From Microseira wollei NIES-4236 (GTDB lineage Bacteria > Cyanobacteriota > Cyanobacteriia > Cyanobacteriales > Aerosakkonemataceae), in contig NZ_BLAY01000114.1 of NCBI RefSeq assembly GCF_020521235.1, forward strand, positions 1 to 33,588: a stretch of DNA of 33,588 nucleotides, given 5' to 3'. Of the stretch, positions 18,211-26,655 are shown piece by piece. Numbering within the stretch: the first letter of the stretch is position 1; the number at the start of each line of letters is the position of its first letter. The notes beneath the pieces were generated by a model that saw only the letters and a list, made by a program, of their open reading frames with translations, did not search any database and had not been told where the DNA came from. Both the position numbers and the translations under genes were made by a program.

Positions 18211-19737
18211 ATGCTTAAAGAAATGTGGTCGTTTCAGGGGCGGTATCGCATCTTGCACATGACCTGGTTTGCCTTCTTCCTCACCTTTGTTTGTTGGTTT
18301 AACTTTGCTCCCTTTGCGACAACGATTGGTAAAGAGTTACACTTAGCGCCGGAACAAATTAAAACCCTGGGTATCTGTAACCTGGCACTGACGATTCCAG
18401 CACGGATTATTATCGGCATGTTGCTGGATAAATTGGGGCCAAAGGTAACATTTTCTACCTTATTAATGTTTGCGATCGTTCCTTGTTTAGCAACGGCACT
18501 ATCCCAAGATTTTAACCAATTGGTTTTAAGTCGGTTGTTAATGGGAATTGTCGGTGCTGGATTTGTTGTCGGCATTCGCATGGTGTCCGAATGGTTCCCG
18601 CCGAAAGACATTGGAATTGCTGAAGGAATTTACGGCGGGTGGGGCAATTTTGGTGCATTTGGCGCGGAATTTGCCCTACCGATATTGGCAGTATCTACCG
18701 CATTTATGTCCGGTGGTGGGACCAACTGGCGACTAGCGATCGCACTTACCGGCATTATCGCTTCACTTTACGGTTGGATTTACTACAATAACAAAAACAT
18801 CCAAGATACGCCCCCCGGTGCAACTTACAGAAAAGCCAAGAAAAGCGGGGCAATGGAAGTTACCAGCGTCCGCAGTTTTTATGCGATGATTCTCTCTAAT
18901 TTTGGGTTAATTTTCGCCCTCGGATTGCTAGCTTGGCGCTTAGCACAACCAGCAATTCACTTCCTTTCTATCGACGGAATGCTAATCGTATGGTTACTCT
19001 TGGGATCGCTGTTTGTCTATCAAACAATTAAAGCAACTCACGTCAACCAAGACCTACTAGATGGTCGTAAAACTTACGCCCCATCCGAACGCTACGAATT
19101 TCGTCAAGTTGCTCTGTTAGAATTTTGCTACGTCGTGACATTTGGGTCTGAATTGGCTGCGGTTTCGATGCTACCCGCATTCTTTGAAAAAACCTTCGCC
19201 CTCGAACACGCAATGGCAGGGATGATTGCAGCCACCTATCCATTTTTGAACTTGGTTTCTCGTCCTTCTGGTGGTTTAATTTCCGATAAATTAGGCAGCC
19301 GTAAGTGGACGATGACCTTTATCACAGTCGGTGTTGGAATTGGTTATCTATTAGCCTACGGGATTGGTGCAAGTTGGCCGATTCCCCTAGCAATTGCCGT
19401 GACAATGTTCTCAGCTTACTTTGCTCAAGCCGGGTGCGGTGCTACCTACGGCATCGTCCCCCTAATCAAAAAAGAAATTACCGGACAAGTATCTGGAAAT
19501 GTGGGGGCATACGGTAACTTTGGCGGCGTGATTTTCCTCACTATTTTTAGCTTGACAGATGCTAAAACTCTGTTTGAAGTAATGGGAATAGCAGCATTTA
19601 TCTGCGCCGCAATGTGCGCCTTCTTCCTCAAAGAACCCAAAGGTTCCTTTGCCGCACACTATGAAGAAGAACCCGCAGAAGAAACCCCTGAACTGCCTTC
19701 CTACCCCAGACTAGCTTACGACAGAGAAAAAGAATAG
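18211..19737 (+). CDS. nrtP: Nitrate/nitrite permease, MFS NNP (NarK/NrtP) family
   Basis: A 508-residue, very hydrophobic protein of the major facilitator superfamily, about 12 membrane helices, that imports nitrate and nitrite across the inner membrane. The two nitrate signature motifs are present: GGWGNFGAFG (residues 142-151) and GAYGNFGG (432-439). The C-terminus is a short acidic cytoplasmic tail (EEEPAEETPE). A good ribosome site AGGAAGG (18198-18204) fixes ATG 18211. It lies between nirA and narB on the same strand, replacing the NrtABCD ABC transporter found in many freshwater cyanobacteria. Expected to be co-transcribed from the NtcA promoter. Confidence 0.95.
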   Translation: MLKEMWSFQGRYRILHMTWFAFFLTFVCWFNFAPFATTIGKELHLAPEQIKTLGICNLALTIPARIIIGMLLDKLGPKVTFSTLLMFAIVPCLATALSQDFNQLVLSRLLMGIVGAGFVVGIRMVSEWFPPKDIGIAEGIYGGWGNFGAFGAEFALPILAVSTAFMSGGGTNWRLAIALTGIIASLYGWIYYNNKNIQDTPPGATYRKAKKSGAMEVTSVRSFYAMILSNFGLIFALGLLAWRLAQPAIHFLSIDGMLIVWLLLGSLFVYQTIKATHVNQDLLDGRKTYAPSERYEFRQVALLEFCYVVTFGSELAAVSMLPAFFEKTFALEHAMAGMIAATYPFLNLVSRPSGGLISDKLGSRKWTMTFITVGVGIGYLLAYGIGASWPIPLAIAVTMFSAYFAQAGCGATYGIVPLIKKEITGQVSGNVGAYGNFGGVIFLTIFSLTDAKTLFEVMGIAAFICAAMCAFFLKEPKGSFAAHYEEEPAEETPELPSYPRLAYDREKE

Positions 19738-19868
19738 GTAATGGGTAATGGGTAATGGGTAATGGGTAATGTGTGATTTTGGATTTTAGATTAAATGAAA
19801 AGCTAACATCTGCAATTACCAATTACCAATTACCAATTACCAATTACCAATTACCAATTACCAATTAC
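19738..19868. repeat. Two heptamer tandem arrays before narB
   Basis: Array one (19738-19770) consists of GGTAATG heptamers. Array two (about 19815-19868) consists of seven ATTACCA heptamers. GGTAAT and ATTACC are complementary, so the arrays could pair in the nrtP-narB mRNA. Array two stops 6 bp before the narB start. Confidence 0.9.
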
Positions 19869-19874
19869 GGTGCA

Positions 19875-22121
19875 ATGACCATGACTAACTCAACAAAAAC
19901 ACTTTGTCCATACTGTGGTGTTGGCTGTGGTTTAGAAGTGTCGCCTCCGGCACAAATAGGAAAACCAACCCATCGAGACAGTCAAGGAAGACCTGTTTGG
20001 AAAGTGCAGGGCGATCGCTCTCACCCCTCTAGTCAGGGTATGGTATGCGTTAAGGGTGCCACAATTGCCGAGTCTTTAACCAAAGATCGACTAATGTATC
20101 CCATGATGCGCGAATCCCTCGATCAACCATTACGCCGCGTCACCTGGGATGAAGCTTTAGATGCCATTGTTAACCGCATCCAAACCCTGCGCTTTACTTC
20201 TGGACCAGAATCAATTTGCATGTATGGTTCCGGTCAGTTCCAAACTGAAGATTACTATATCGCCCAAAAACTCCTAAAAGGGTGTTTGGGGACTAATAAT
20301 TTCGATGCCAACTCGCGCCTGTGCATGTCGAGTGCGGTAGCAGCTTATATTCAAAGTTTTGGTGCCGATGGGCCACCTTGCTGTTACGAAGATTTAGATT
20401 TAACCGACTGTGCCTTTTTAATTGGCACTAATACCGCAGAATGTCACCCCATTGTGTTTAACCGCCTGCGGAAAAACCACAAAAAGAACAAAAATGTCAA
20501 GCTAATTGTCGTCGATCCGCGCCACACAACCACGGCTGAAGCAGCAGATTTGCACCTGGCAATTAATCCGGGAACCGATATCGATTTAATGAATGGCATC
20601 GCCCATCTGCTAATGCGTTGGGATTATATTAATTTCGAGTTTATAGATGAATGTACCAGCGGATTTCCAGCGTATGCAGAAATCATTAAAGACTACCACC
20701 CAGAAATGGTGGCGCGACGCTGCGGGATCGGCGTTGATGAATTAGAAACCGCCGCTAAATATTGGGGCGAATCCCAGCGCGTTCTCTCCTTGTGGTCGAT
20801 GGGAATTAATCAATCTAGCGAAGGTACGGCTAAAGCTAGAACGTTGATTAATTTGCACCTGATGACAGGTCAAATTGGCAAACCAGGCGCAGGGCCATTT
20901 TCCCTCACCGGACAACCGAATGCAATGGGAGGACGGGAAGCAGGCGGGTTGTCCCATCTTTTGCCCGGTTATCGCGTCGTGAAAAATCCCCAACACCGCG
21001 CCGAAGTTGAGCAGTTTTGGCATCTGCCTGCGGGTAGAATTTCCCCGGAACGGGGTTTGACGGTGTGGGAAATGATTGAGGGTTTGGAAAGGGGCGAGGT
21101 AGGCTTTTTGTGGATAGCTGCTACTAATCCTGCCGTAAGTATGCCGGATTTGGAACGGACAAAGAAAGCCTTGTGGCGATCGCCCTTCACCGTCTACCAA
21201 GACGCATACTACCCCACCGAAACCGCCCATTACGCCCACGTGGTGCTACCAGCAGCGCAGTGGAGCGAAAAAACCGGCGCCATGACCAATAGCGAACGCA
21301 CCATCACCCTTTGTCCAGGATTTCGCGATCGCCCAGGACTTGCAAGACCAGACTGGGAAATCTTCGCCGAAGTCGGACGCCGCTTAGGTTTTGTCGAACA
21401 ATTTAACTTCGCCAACTCCGCCGAAGTTTACGCCGAATTCGTCGGATTAACCAAAGGACGCCCCTGCGACCAAAGCGGCATCAGTCACCAACGCCTGCAA
21501 GCAGAAGGCCCGATACAATGGCCTTGTCCCGCCCCGGAGCAGGTGGGCAGAGGCGCAGGTGGGCAAGACGCGCCCGCTCCTTCCTCGAAGCGACTTTACA
21601 CCGATCTGCGCTTCCACACCCCCGACGGACGTGCCCGTTTTGGTGCCTATCACTCGCGGGGACTGGCAGAACCCCCCGATCCGCAATATCCTTTTGTTTT
21701 AACCGTCGGCAGGGTTTACGGACACTGGCACACCCTCACCCGCACCGGACGCATCGACAAAATTCAACAAATGCACCCCAATCCGTTTCTGGAAATTCAT
21801 CCCCGCGACGCCGGGAAATTGGGTATCCAAGAGGGAGATTTGGTCGAAGTCAAGAGCCGTCGCGGTAGCGCCCGCTTTCCCGCTAAAGTAACCAAAGCGA
21901 TTACTCCCGGTACTGTCTTCGCCCCCATGCACTGGGGCGCACTATGGGCAGACAACGCCGAAGCCAACGCCCTGACGCACCCAGAAGCTTGTCCTGATTC
22001 CCTGCAACCCGAATTAAAAGCCTGCGCCGTACAATTAGTACCCATTGCCACTAACTCACAGCCGCAACCTATGTTATCAGGACTTACCCACGACGATCCA
22101 AGAAACCGGGTTTCTTGCTAG
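19875..22121 (+). CDS. narB: Ferredoxin-nitrate reductase, molybdenum bis-MGD enzyme
   Basis: Reduces nitrate to nitrite with electrons from ferredoxin or flavodoxin in the cytoplasm. 748 residues from ATG 19875 (alternative ATG 19881); an open frame extends upstream to 19773 but only translates heptamer repeats. A [4Fe-4S] site is formed by Cys11, Cys14, Cys18 (CPYCGVGC) and Cys58 (GMVCVKG). Cys150 (SRLCMSS) is the expected molybdenum ligand. The C-terminal molydopterin-dinucleotide-binding domain covers about 585-720. Two oddities: an insert of about 15-20 Gly/Ala/Pro-rich residues near 552-575 ([17 protein letters not shown]) encoded by GCAGGTGGGCA repeats, and a C-terminus RNRVSC-stop supplied by a palindromic repeat. 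Third gene of the nirA-nrtP-narB cluster. Confidence 0.95.
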   Translation: MTMTNSTKTLCPYCGVGCGLEVSPPAQIGKPTHRDSQGRPVWKVQGDRSHPSSQGMVCVKGATIAESLTKDRLMYPMMRESLDQPLRRVTWDEALDAIVNRIQTLRFTSGPESICMYGSGQFQTEDYYIAQKLLKGCLGTNNFDANSRLCMSSAVAAYIQSFGADGPPCCYEDLDLTDCAFLIGTNTAECHPIVFNRLRKNHKKNKNVKLIVVDPRHTTTAEAADLHLAINPGTDIDLMNGIAHLLMRWDYINFEFIDECTSGFPAYAEIIKDYHPEMVARRCGIGVDELETAAKYWGESQRVLSLWSMGINQSSEGTAKARTLINLHLMTGQIGKPGAGPFSLTGQPNAMGGREAGGLSHLLPGYRVVKNPQHRAEVEQFWHLPAGRISPERGLTVWEMIEGLERGEVGFLWIAATNPAVSMPDLERTKKALWRSPFTVYQDAYYPTETAHYAHVVLPAAQWSEKTGAMTNSERTITLCPGFRDRPGLARPDWEIFAEVGRRLGFVEQFNFANSAEVYAEFVGLTKGRPCDQSGISHQRLQAEGPIQWPCPAPEQVGRGAGGQDAPAPSSKRLYTDLRFHTPDGRARFGAYHSRGLAEPPDPQYPFVLTVGRVYGHWHTLTRTGRIDKIQQMHPNPFLEIHPRDAGKLGIQEGDLVEVKSRRGSARFPAKVTKAITPGTVFAPMHWGALWADNAEANALTHPEACPDSLQPELKACAVQLVPIATNSQPQPMLSGLTHDDPRNRVSC

Positions 22122-22137
22122 AAACCCGGTTTCTTGG
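22098..22137. repeat. CCGGGTTTC hairpin repeat, copy 1
   Basis: An 18-bp arm (22098-22115) and its exact complement (22120-22137) enclose TGCT. Each arm holds the palindrome GAAACCGGGTTTC or its complement. The narB stop codon (22119-22121) lies at the loop. Further copies are at 27274, 29656 and 30953. Confidence 0.9.
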
Positions 22138-22280
22138 CGTCAGTCCTATGTTATTGCACTCCGCTGAATGCTAGTATCCTCTAAGTTCTGTATTTGAACA
22201 GACCAGAGGCAACCGGCAAGCAACGCTGTCGCTCTCAGCTTAACCTGATAACGCTGTCGCTATCAGCACTCATAATCATT

Positions 22281-22751
22281 ATGTCCCAGTGGAAAAAACT
22301 CTCGAAGCAAATCGCCTCGTCTACTGAAGACGAACCTTTCCTGCATAACCTGGAAACCATAGTCGTTATCATTTCCAAAGTTTTATCCCTGGCGATGGTG
22401 GTAGTGATTTTAGTTTCAGTTTATGACCTGGGTTTTGTTTTATTTCAAGAGCTGTTCATGCCATCAGAAGGGTTCTTTAAAGATACCTTGTTTAAACTAT
22501 TTGGGTTATTTTTGAATGTTCTGATTGCACTTGAACTATTAGAAAATATCACCGCATATCTTAAAAAACATGTTGTTCAAGTCGAGTTAGTGATCGTCAC
22601 ATCTTTAATTGCCGTCGCTCGGAAAATCATTATCTTAGATTTAGAAAAGAAAACGGCAATGGATCTGATCGGTCTTGCCATTGCCATTCTCGCTCTTTCC
22701 ATCAGCTACTTAGTCATTCGATATATGAACAAACCTCACCAGAGTCAATGA
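22281..22751 (+). CDS. PsiE-like small membrane protein (156 aa)
   Basis: About four membrane helices (roughly residues 27-52, 70-95, 100-118 and 127-148) and short charged ends. The layout and the C-terminal segment AIAILALSISYLVIRYM match the PsiE family (phosphate-starvation-inducible E), whose biochemical role is unknown. The open frame extends upstream to 22194, but ATG 22281 (MSQWKKLSKQ) gives the usual family length; the upstream part covers a direct repeat around AACGCTGTCGCT. It lies between narB and the NarM-type gene on the same strand, so it may belong to the nitrate transcript or be an insertion in the cluster. No Shine-Dalgarno was seen. Confidence 0.7.
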   Translation: MSQWKKLSKQIASSTEDEPFLHNLETIVVIISKVLSLAMVVVILVSVYDLGFVLFQELFMPSEGFFKDTLFKLFGLFLNVLIALELLENITAYLKKHVVQVELVIVTSLIAVARKIIILDLEKKTAMDLIGLAIAILALSISYLVIRYMNKPHQSQ

Positions 22752-22754
22752 GGG

Positions 22755-22880
22755 GGCTAATGGCTAATGGCTAATGGCTCATGGCTCATGGCTAATGGCT
22801 CATGGCTAATGGCTCATGGCTCATGGCTCATGGCTCATGGCTAATGGCTCATGGCTCATGGCTCATGGCTCATGGCTAAT
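22755..22880. repeat. 18-unit heptamer array (GGCTAAT/GGCTCAT)
   Basis: Eighteen consecutive heptamers, each GGCTAAT or GGCTCAT, start 3 bp after the PsiE-like gene; a degenerate GGCAAAT unit follows. ATTAGCA and ATTACCA heptamers then run to the start codon at 22970. Almost the whole 218-bp gap is tandem repeat. Confidence 0.95.
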
Positions 22881-22969
22881 GGCAAATAAAAAATAATTAT
22901 TAGCGATTGGCAATTAGCAATTAGCAATTAGCAATTAACAATCAGCAATTACCAATTACCAATTACCAA

Positions 22970-23428
22970 ATGACCAAATTCTTCCAATTTGAAGCCGACT
23001 TTGTAGAATCTTTACGCTGCATCCCTATGCAAGTGCGTCTCAAGTTAGATACCAGCGGCATTAAACTAAAATTATCCCATTGGAATCACTTTAATTTGGC
23101 AGAACGAGAAGCACTCGTCGAAATGCCTTGCACGACAGAAAGCGAAATTCAAACTTATCGCGAATATTTACAGCAACTGGTGTTAAAACAAACAGGTGCA
23201 TTACCCAGCGAACTTCCCATCGATCCTCACCCAGCTTGGATGGACGAAACAACCATACCAGAAAGCGTTCAAGAAAAAGCCCAAGAATTTAACCTGAAGC
23301 TGACACCCCAACAGTGGGCAGCACTAACCCCAGACCAGCGTTTTGCTTTAATTAAACTCAGCCGTTCCAGTCACGAAAATCTCAACTTTTTACCAGCCCT
23401 GAAAGAATTTAACTTAATCGCAACTTAA
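22970..23428 (+). CDS. narM: Nitrate-reductase-associated protein, NarM type (152 aa)
   Basis: A soluble 152-residue protein with FKL/FNLKLTPQQWAALTPDQRFALIKLSRS near the C-terminus and LKLSHWNHFNLAEREALVEMP in the middle, which I recognise as the cyanobacterial nitrate reductase associated family (TIGR02664). In Synechococcus elongatus NarM is needed for active nitrate reductase. Its place 0.8 kb after narB fits. A helper role in cofactor insertion or NarB maturation is inferred. The start lies against ATTACCA heptamers with no Shine-Dalgarno. The symbol is given on family resemblance and context. Confidence 0.82.
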   Translation: MTKFFQFEADFVESLRCIPMQVRLKLDTSGIKLKLSHWNHFNLAEREALVEMPCTTESEIQTYREYLQQLVLKQTGALPSELPIDPHPAWMDETTIPESVQEKAQEFNLKLTPQQWAALTPDQRFALIKLSRSSHENLNFLPALKEFNLIAT

Positions 23429-23468
23429 TCTATCTGCGGATAGTAGACAAGCCATAGGCTCAAAGGCG

Positions 23469-23488
23469 ATTGTTACATATGTAACAAT
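23469..23488. promoter_or_regulatory. Perfect 20-bp palindrome upstream of a membrane gene pair
   Basis: ATTGTTACATATGTAACAAT is a perfect palindrome 26 bp before ATG 23515. The TGTTA-N6-TAACA layout is like the sites of CRP/FNR-family regulators. Likely an operator for the pair at 23515-24812; the regulator is unknown. Confidence 0.6.
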
Positions 23489-23514
23489 ATGTCGATACCT
23501 AACGGATATAACGG

Positions 23515-24402
23515 ATGGATTGTAAAGCAGACAAGCAGCGATCGCTCACCGAATCCCTTCAAGAATACTTGCGGGGCGTCATCGGTGGCATCATGTTCTC
23601 TTTGCCCCTAATCTACACAATGGAAGTGTGGTGGGCAGGTTTCACCATCCATCCATTTCGCATATTTATTTACGTCCTCGCCACCTTCACCCTGCTGTTA
23701 GGTTACAACAACTACGGAGGTTTGCGCTACGATGCAAATCCCCTAGAAGTCGTCATAGACTCGGTGGAAGAAATGGGTATAGGAATGTTAGTTTCCACCG
23801 CTTTTTTATGGTTACTAGGGCGCATTACCGCTGATATGACATGGGAAGAAATTACCGGAAAAATTACCGTTGAAGCGATGACTGTTGCTATCGGCGTTTC
23901 AGTGGGAACCGCGCAACTTGGAGGTGGAGATAAGGATAGCGAAATGAACGATGAAAAGCAGCCAAAAGGGCCACCCAGTCCAATTGAAAACCAAGGGGAT
24001 TTTTGGGGACAAGTTGTAATCTCTTTGTGCGGTGCTGTTCTATTTGCAGCCAACGTCGCACCGACAGAAGAAATTATTATGGTCGGCATCGAAATTTCTT
24101 CGATAAGATTGCTTGGTTTAGCTTTAGTTTCGATAGTACTGGGTGCTATTATCCTGTTCTATAGCAACTTCATCGGCGCCGATAAATTTACTCGTTCTAG
24201 AAGCATTTTTACCATCATCTCCGGCACTATTATTACCTATGCCGTAGCCTTAGTTGCTTCGGCAGCAATTCTGTGGTTTTTCGGACGCTTTGACGGAGTT
24301 GCACTCATCACCGGCGTTGCACAAACAGTCGTCCTGGCACTACCAGCTACCCTGGGTGCTTCTGCTGGCAGGCTTTTATTGCAACAGGGATCTGGAAATT
24401 AG
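23515..24402 (+). CDS. TIGR02587-type integral membrane protein (295 aa)
   Basis: A polytopic membrane protein with about seven hydrophobic segments: residues 20-38, 43-63, 85-105, 155-180, 190-220, 228-255 and 262-282. Soluble loops include a charged Glu/Lys/Pro-rich one near 138-162. I recognise the DUF2391/TIGR02587 family mainly from the sequence and from the small partner gene downstream. Function is unknown. It starts 26 bp after a perfect palindrome and is followed after 23 bp by the TIGR02588-type gene, so the two form an operon. Upstream NarM gene ends 86 bp before; separate control is likely. Confidence 0.75.
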   Translation: MDCKADKQRSLTESLQEYLRGVIGGIMFSLPLIYTMEVWWAGFTIHPFRIFIYVLATFTLLLGYNNYGGLRYDANPLEVVIDSVEEMGIGMLVSTAFLWLLGRITADMTWEEITGKITVEAMTVAIGVSVGTAQLGGGDKDSEMNDEKQPKGPPSPIENQGDFWGQVVISLCGAVLFAANVAPTEEIIMVGIEISSIRLLGLALVSIVLGAIILFYSNFIGADKFTRSRSIFTIISGTIITYAVALVASAAILWFFGRFDGVALITGVAQTVVLALPATLGASAGRLLLQQGSGN

Positions 24403-24425
24403 ACGCTTCCCTCAGTTAAAATCCC

Positions 24426-24812
24426 ATGAAAAAGTTACAAAAAAATTGGCTAGAGTGGGTGACTTTCGCAGTTGGTTTTGTCCTGGTTGTCAGCACCTTA
24501 GGCTACCTAATTTACGACGCTGCGACTGTCAGCGAAGCACCACCGCAAATCGAGTTTCAACTGGGAACGCCCCAATCTCAATCCCAGCAATTTATTGTTC
24601 CCGTATCGGTTAAAAATACGGGAGATCAGACGGCGGAAAATGTCCAAATAGAAGTAGTACTAGAAAGCGGTGGCGAACAACAAGAGCGGGGCGAGTTTCA
24701 AATTGCCTTTCTGCCGCGCCGCGCCACGCGGGAAGGCTGGGTCACGTTTCAATCCGACCCCCGCACTGCCTCACGCATCAAAGCACGCGCTTTGGGGTTT
24801 GAAAAACCTTAA
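24426..24812 (+). CDS. TIGR02588-type membrane-anchored protein (128 aa)
   Basis: One N-terminal membrane anchor (about residues 12-30) followed by an outward-facing beta-rich domain (residues 40-128) with VSVKNTGDQTAENVQIEVVL, the look of an immunoglobulin-like or CARDB-type fold. It lies 23 bp after the TIGR02587-type gene; in databases the two families are known to occur side by side. Probably a periplasmic partner of the polytopic protein. Function unknown. Confidence 0.75.
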   Translation: MKKLQKNWLEWVTFAVGFVLVVSTLGYLIYDAATVSEAPPQIEFQLGTPQSQSQQFIVPVSVKNTGDQTAENVQIEVVLESGGEQQERGEFQIAFLPRRATREGWVTFQSDPRTASRIKARALGFEKP

Positions 24813-24915
24813 TTGGCTAATGGCTAATGGCGTTACTAGGCTCTGCCGTGGTCACGAGGGTAATGGGTAATTGGTTTAAATAGATTGAAAATTGAACTTG
24901 AATTTGCTATTAACG

Positions 24916-25068
24916 CAAGTTGCTAGTTACATCAAGCGGTACTGGTAATGGCTAATCGCTAATGGCTAATGGGTAGTTGTCAAGAAGGCAAAAGCCTTTT
25001 AACCCAATTAGCAATTAGCAATTAGCAATTAGCAATTACCGCTGTCACAAGTTATAACTAGCAACTTG
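24916..25068. repeat. 153-bp foldback element with heptamer arms
   Basis: CAAGTTGCTAGTTA (24916-24929) and its exact complement (25055-25068) are the ends. Inside, GCTAATGG-type heptamers on the left face AATTAGC-type heptamers on the right, and AAGGC-AAAA-GCCTT followed by TT forms the tip near 24985-24999. It fills most of the 299-bp gap 24813-25111; the rest is more ATTACC heptamers. Confidence 0.8.
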
Positions 25069-25111
25069 AGTTATTACCAATTACCCATTACCTATTACCC
25101 ATTACCAGTTC

Positions 25112-25393
25112 TCATGCAGCAAGCTGATTGAGTTTTCTCATTAAAACTTGAACCAAAACTTTTTTGAGCTTTCTGTTGGGGTGAGCGAAGATTTTATTGA
25201 TAAAGACTTGTTGCAAGGAATCATCTACTTTTAAGAGCTTTTCCAAACAGGTGGATATCACTTCATCCGCGTATCGCTCATCAATGGAATTTATCGCTTG
25301 CTCAAACAGGTAATTTTTTTTGGCACTTGTACTTTTGACCAGCGAAACTATATCGTTGGTAAGAATTGAAACATCATAGGCTTGTAACTGCAT
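25112..25393 (-). CDS. Hypothetical protein, all-helical (93 aa)
   Basis: No family recognised. The 93 residues are predicted helical, with regular hydrophobic spacing and a basic C-terminal third (HPNRKLKKVLVQVLMRKLNQL). No signal or membrane segment. AAGGGAG lies about 7 bases before ATG on this strand, supporting translation from 25393. It stands alone between repeat-rich spacers. Two strong hairpins occur 120-180 bp upstream of its start. It could be an adaptor or regulator; that is a guess. Confidence 0.6.
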   Translation of the reverse strand: MQLQAYDVSILTNDIVSLVKSTSAKKNYLFEQAINSIDERYADEVISTCLEKLLKVDDSLQQVFINKIFAHPNRKLKKVLVQVLMRKLNQLAA

Positions 25394-25513
25394 TTTTTAT
25401 CTCCCTTGGTGAACTCTAGCCAAACTGCCGCTCATGCACCTGATGACAAGCCAATGGCAATAGGTCACTTATCCATATCGATAGCCAATAACTTTATGGA
25501 TCATGCAAAACTG

Positions 25514-25567
25514 ATGTGGTGAATTACCACATGCTGCTAGAGGTTGTGCTGTCTGTTCGCAACCTCT
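25514..25567. other. Two adjacent hairpins in a 722-bp gap
   Basis: ATGTGGT (25514-25520) pairs with ACCACAT (25526-25532); AGAGGTTG (25539-25546) pairs with CAACCTCT (25560-25567). Neither is followed by a T-run on the plus strand. They may be part of the leader of the minus-strand gene at 25393 or a small RNA. The rest of 25394-25881 shows no gene. Confidence 0.45.
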
Positions 25568-25881
25568 CTCGTGACCTATGACCAGAAAAATTAAGGAATG
25601 TAACACACGGATATAGTATTATGCTTTATATTTAATACAAAATTTTGGGAAAAACTAGATTAAGAAATTGTGAAATTTTATCGGGTAAATTGAATATCCC
25701 CAATGATGGCTCTCTGGGCTGGTTAGAGCGACCGATCTCCCGAGGGAGGCTGTTTGAACCCAGAGCGATCCCGTCGTTTTGTTAAGAAATTTTAATTACT
25801 CGATCGCTATATAATGAACCAACCGATAATATTAGTTCATTTTATAGTTAGATCCTGTCCTTAGGTATCGGTAGTGTATGG

Positions 25882-25984
25882 ATGGCTAATTGCTCGCTTG
25901 CTAATTGCTAATTGTCAATTGCCTCCAGAGCAGCCATTAGCGATTAGCTATTAGCAGTTACACAACCGTTGCTATTGGACATGA
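25882..25984. repeat. Dispersed intergenic repeat, copy B
   Basis: Same block order as 9876-9990: GCTAATT heptamers, GTCAATTGCCTCC, ATTAGCGATTAGCTATT, CAGTTACACAACCGTTGCTA and a GGACATGAT end (GGACACGAT in copy A). Confidence 0.85.
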
Positions 25985-26010
25985 TATTAGAGCTAGTTTG
26001 AGATGCATAT

Positions 26011-26073
26011 TTTGTGAAATATGTCAAGGTAATTTAATTACGAGTAATTATACAATTTTACATATTTCACGAA
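26011..26073. repeat. Inverted repeat just upstream of the tnpB remnant
   Basis: TTTGTGAAATATGT (26011-26024) and ACATATTTCACGAA (26060-26073) are complementary over 14 bases with one mismatch. It lies 42 bp before the tnpB remnant and may be a leftover of the element's left end. Confidence 0.5.
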
Positions 26074-26115
26074 CAGGGGCGAATCTATCGCTGTTAAAGG
26101 TTAAGTTATTGCGAA

Positions 26116-26631
26116 ATGGCGAAACACCTAACCCAACTTAAAAAGCTTACGGATCGCTTATGGCTGCAAGAAGCTACTGCTACTACATTACAGCAATCGT
26201 TGGGGAATCTGGAAACGGCATTTAAAACCTTTTTTGCTCATCGGGCAAAATTTCCTAAGTTTAAGAGTAAAAACAGTAAACAGGTTAAAAGAGTAGCAAA
26301 AGTTCATGATAAAATAGCAAACACAAGGCAAGATTTCCTTCATAAGCTCTCACGAAAGTTAGTTGACGAGAACCAAGTCATTGGATCTGAGAAGCTAAAT
26401 AAAAAAAGGTTAGCACGCAGCCAATTAGCTAAGTAGATACTAGATGCAGGCTTTGGTATGTTGCTAAATTTCTTAAGCTACAAACTGGACAGAGAGGGAG
26501 GAAAGCTGATAATGTCAACAAATACCAGAGGAAATACGGAATTTCAAGCTGGTGGAGAGGATGTAAGACTCGTTAACACTTGTGTTAAAAAGCAATCCTC
26601 GGTGAAGCAAGAATATCCCGTCACAGCGTAG
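26116..26631 (+). pseudogene. tnpB: Decayed tnpB (IS200/IS605 family RNA-guided nuclease)
   Basis: Three TnpB pieces remain in one reading frame. The N-terminal part runs to FPKFKSKNSKQ. The piece before the second RuvC motif (KVHDKIANTRQDFLHKLSRKLVDEN) follows directly, so the part with the first catalytic Asp is deleted. The RuvC Glu motif reads SEKLN instead of VEDLN. An in-frame TAG (26434-26436) is followed by GFGMLLNFLSYKLDREGGKL and then the family C-terminal tail (GEDVRLVNTCVKKQSSVKQE), with the zinc ribbon deleted. All deletions keep the frame. It cannot be an active nuclease. Confidence 0.88.
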
Positions 26632-26651
26632 CTGGACGGTGAGAGTGTCAA
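26605..26651 (+). ncRNA. Omega-RNA-like 3' end and right end of the IS605-type relic
   Basis: CCGTC-A-CAGC-GTA-GCTG-GACGG (26618-26639) is a hairpin with one bulged base, followed by GAGAGTGTCAA. In intact elements this kind of 3' end overlaps the tnpB end and forms the scaffold of the guide RNA; the guide would start after TCAA at 26651. A matching end is found at 33462-33490 on the other strand. Expression is unknown. Confidence 0.6.
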
Positions 26652-26655
26652 AAGG

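Noticed and set aside
19773-19874. Upstream start for narB
   Set aside because: The extra 34 residues are translated heptamers (NYQLPI repeats); NarB proteins begin close to the CPYCGVGC motif.
22755-22880. CRISPR array
   Set aside because: The units are contiguous 7-mers without spacers.
25706-25770. tRNA-like sequence (GCTC...TGGTTAGAGC, later TTTGAACCC)
   Set aside because: The D-arm-like part is good, but no anticodon stem, T stem or acceptor stem can be paired; at most a tRNA fragment or chance hairpin.
26116-26631. Functional nuclease-dead TnpB-like repressor
   Set aside because: Too much is missing and an in-frame stop splits it, so a pseudogene is the simpler reading.
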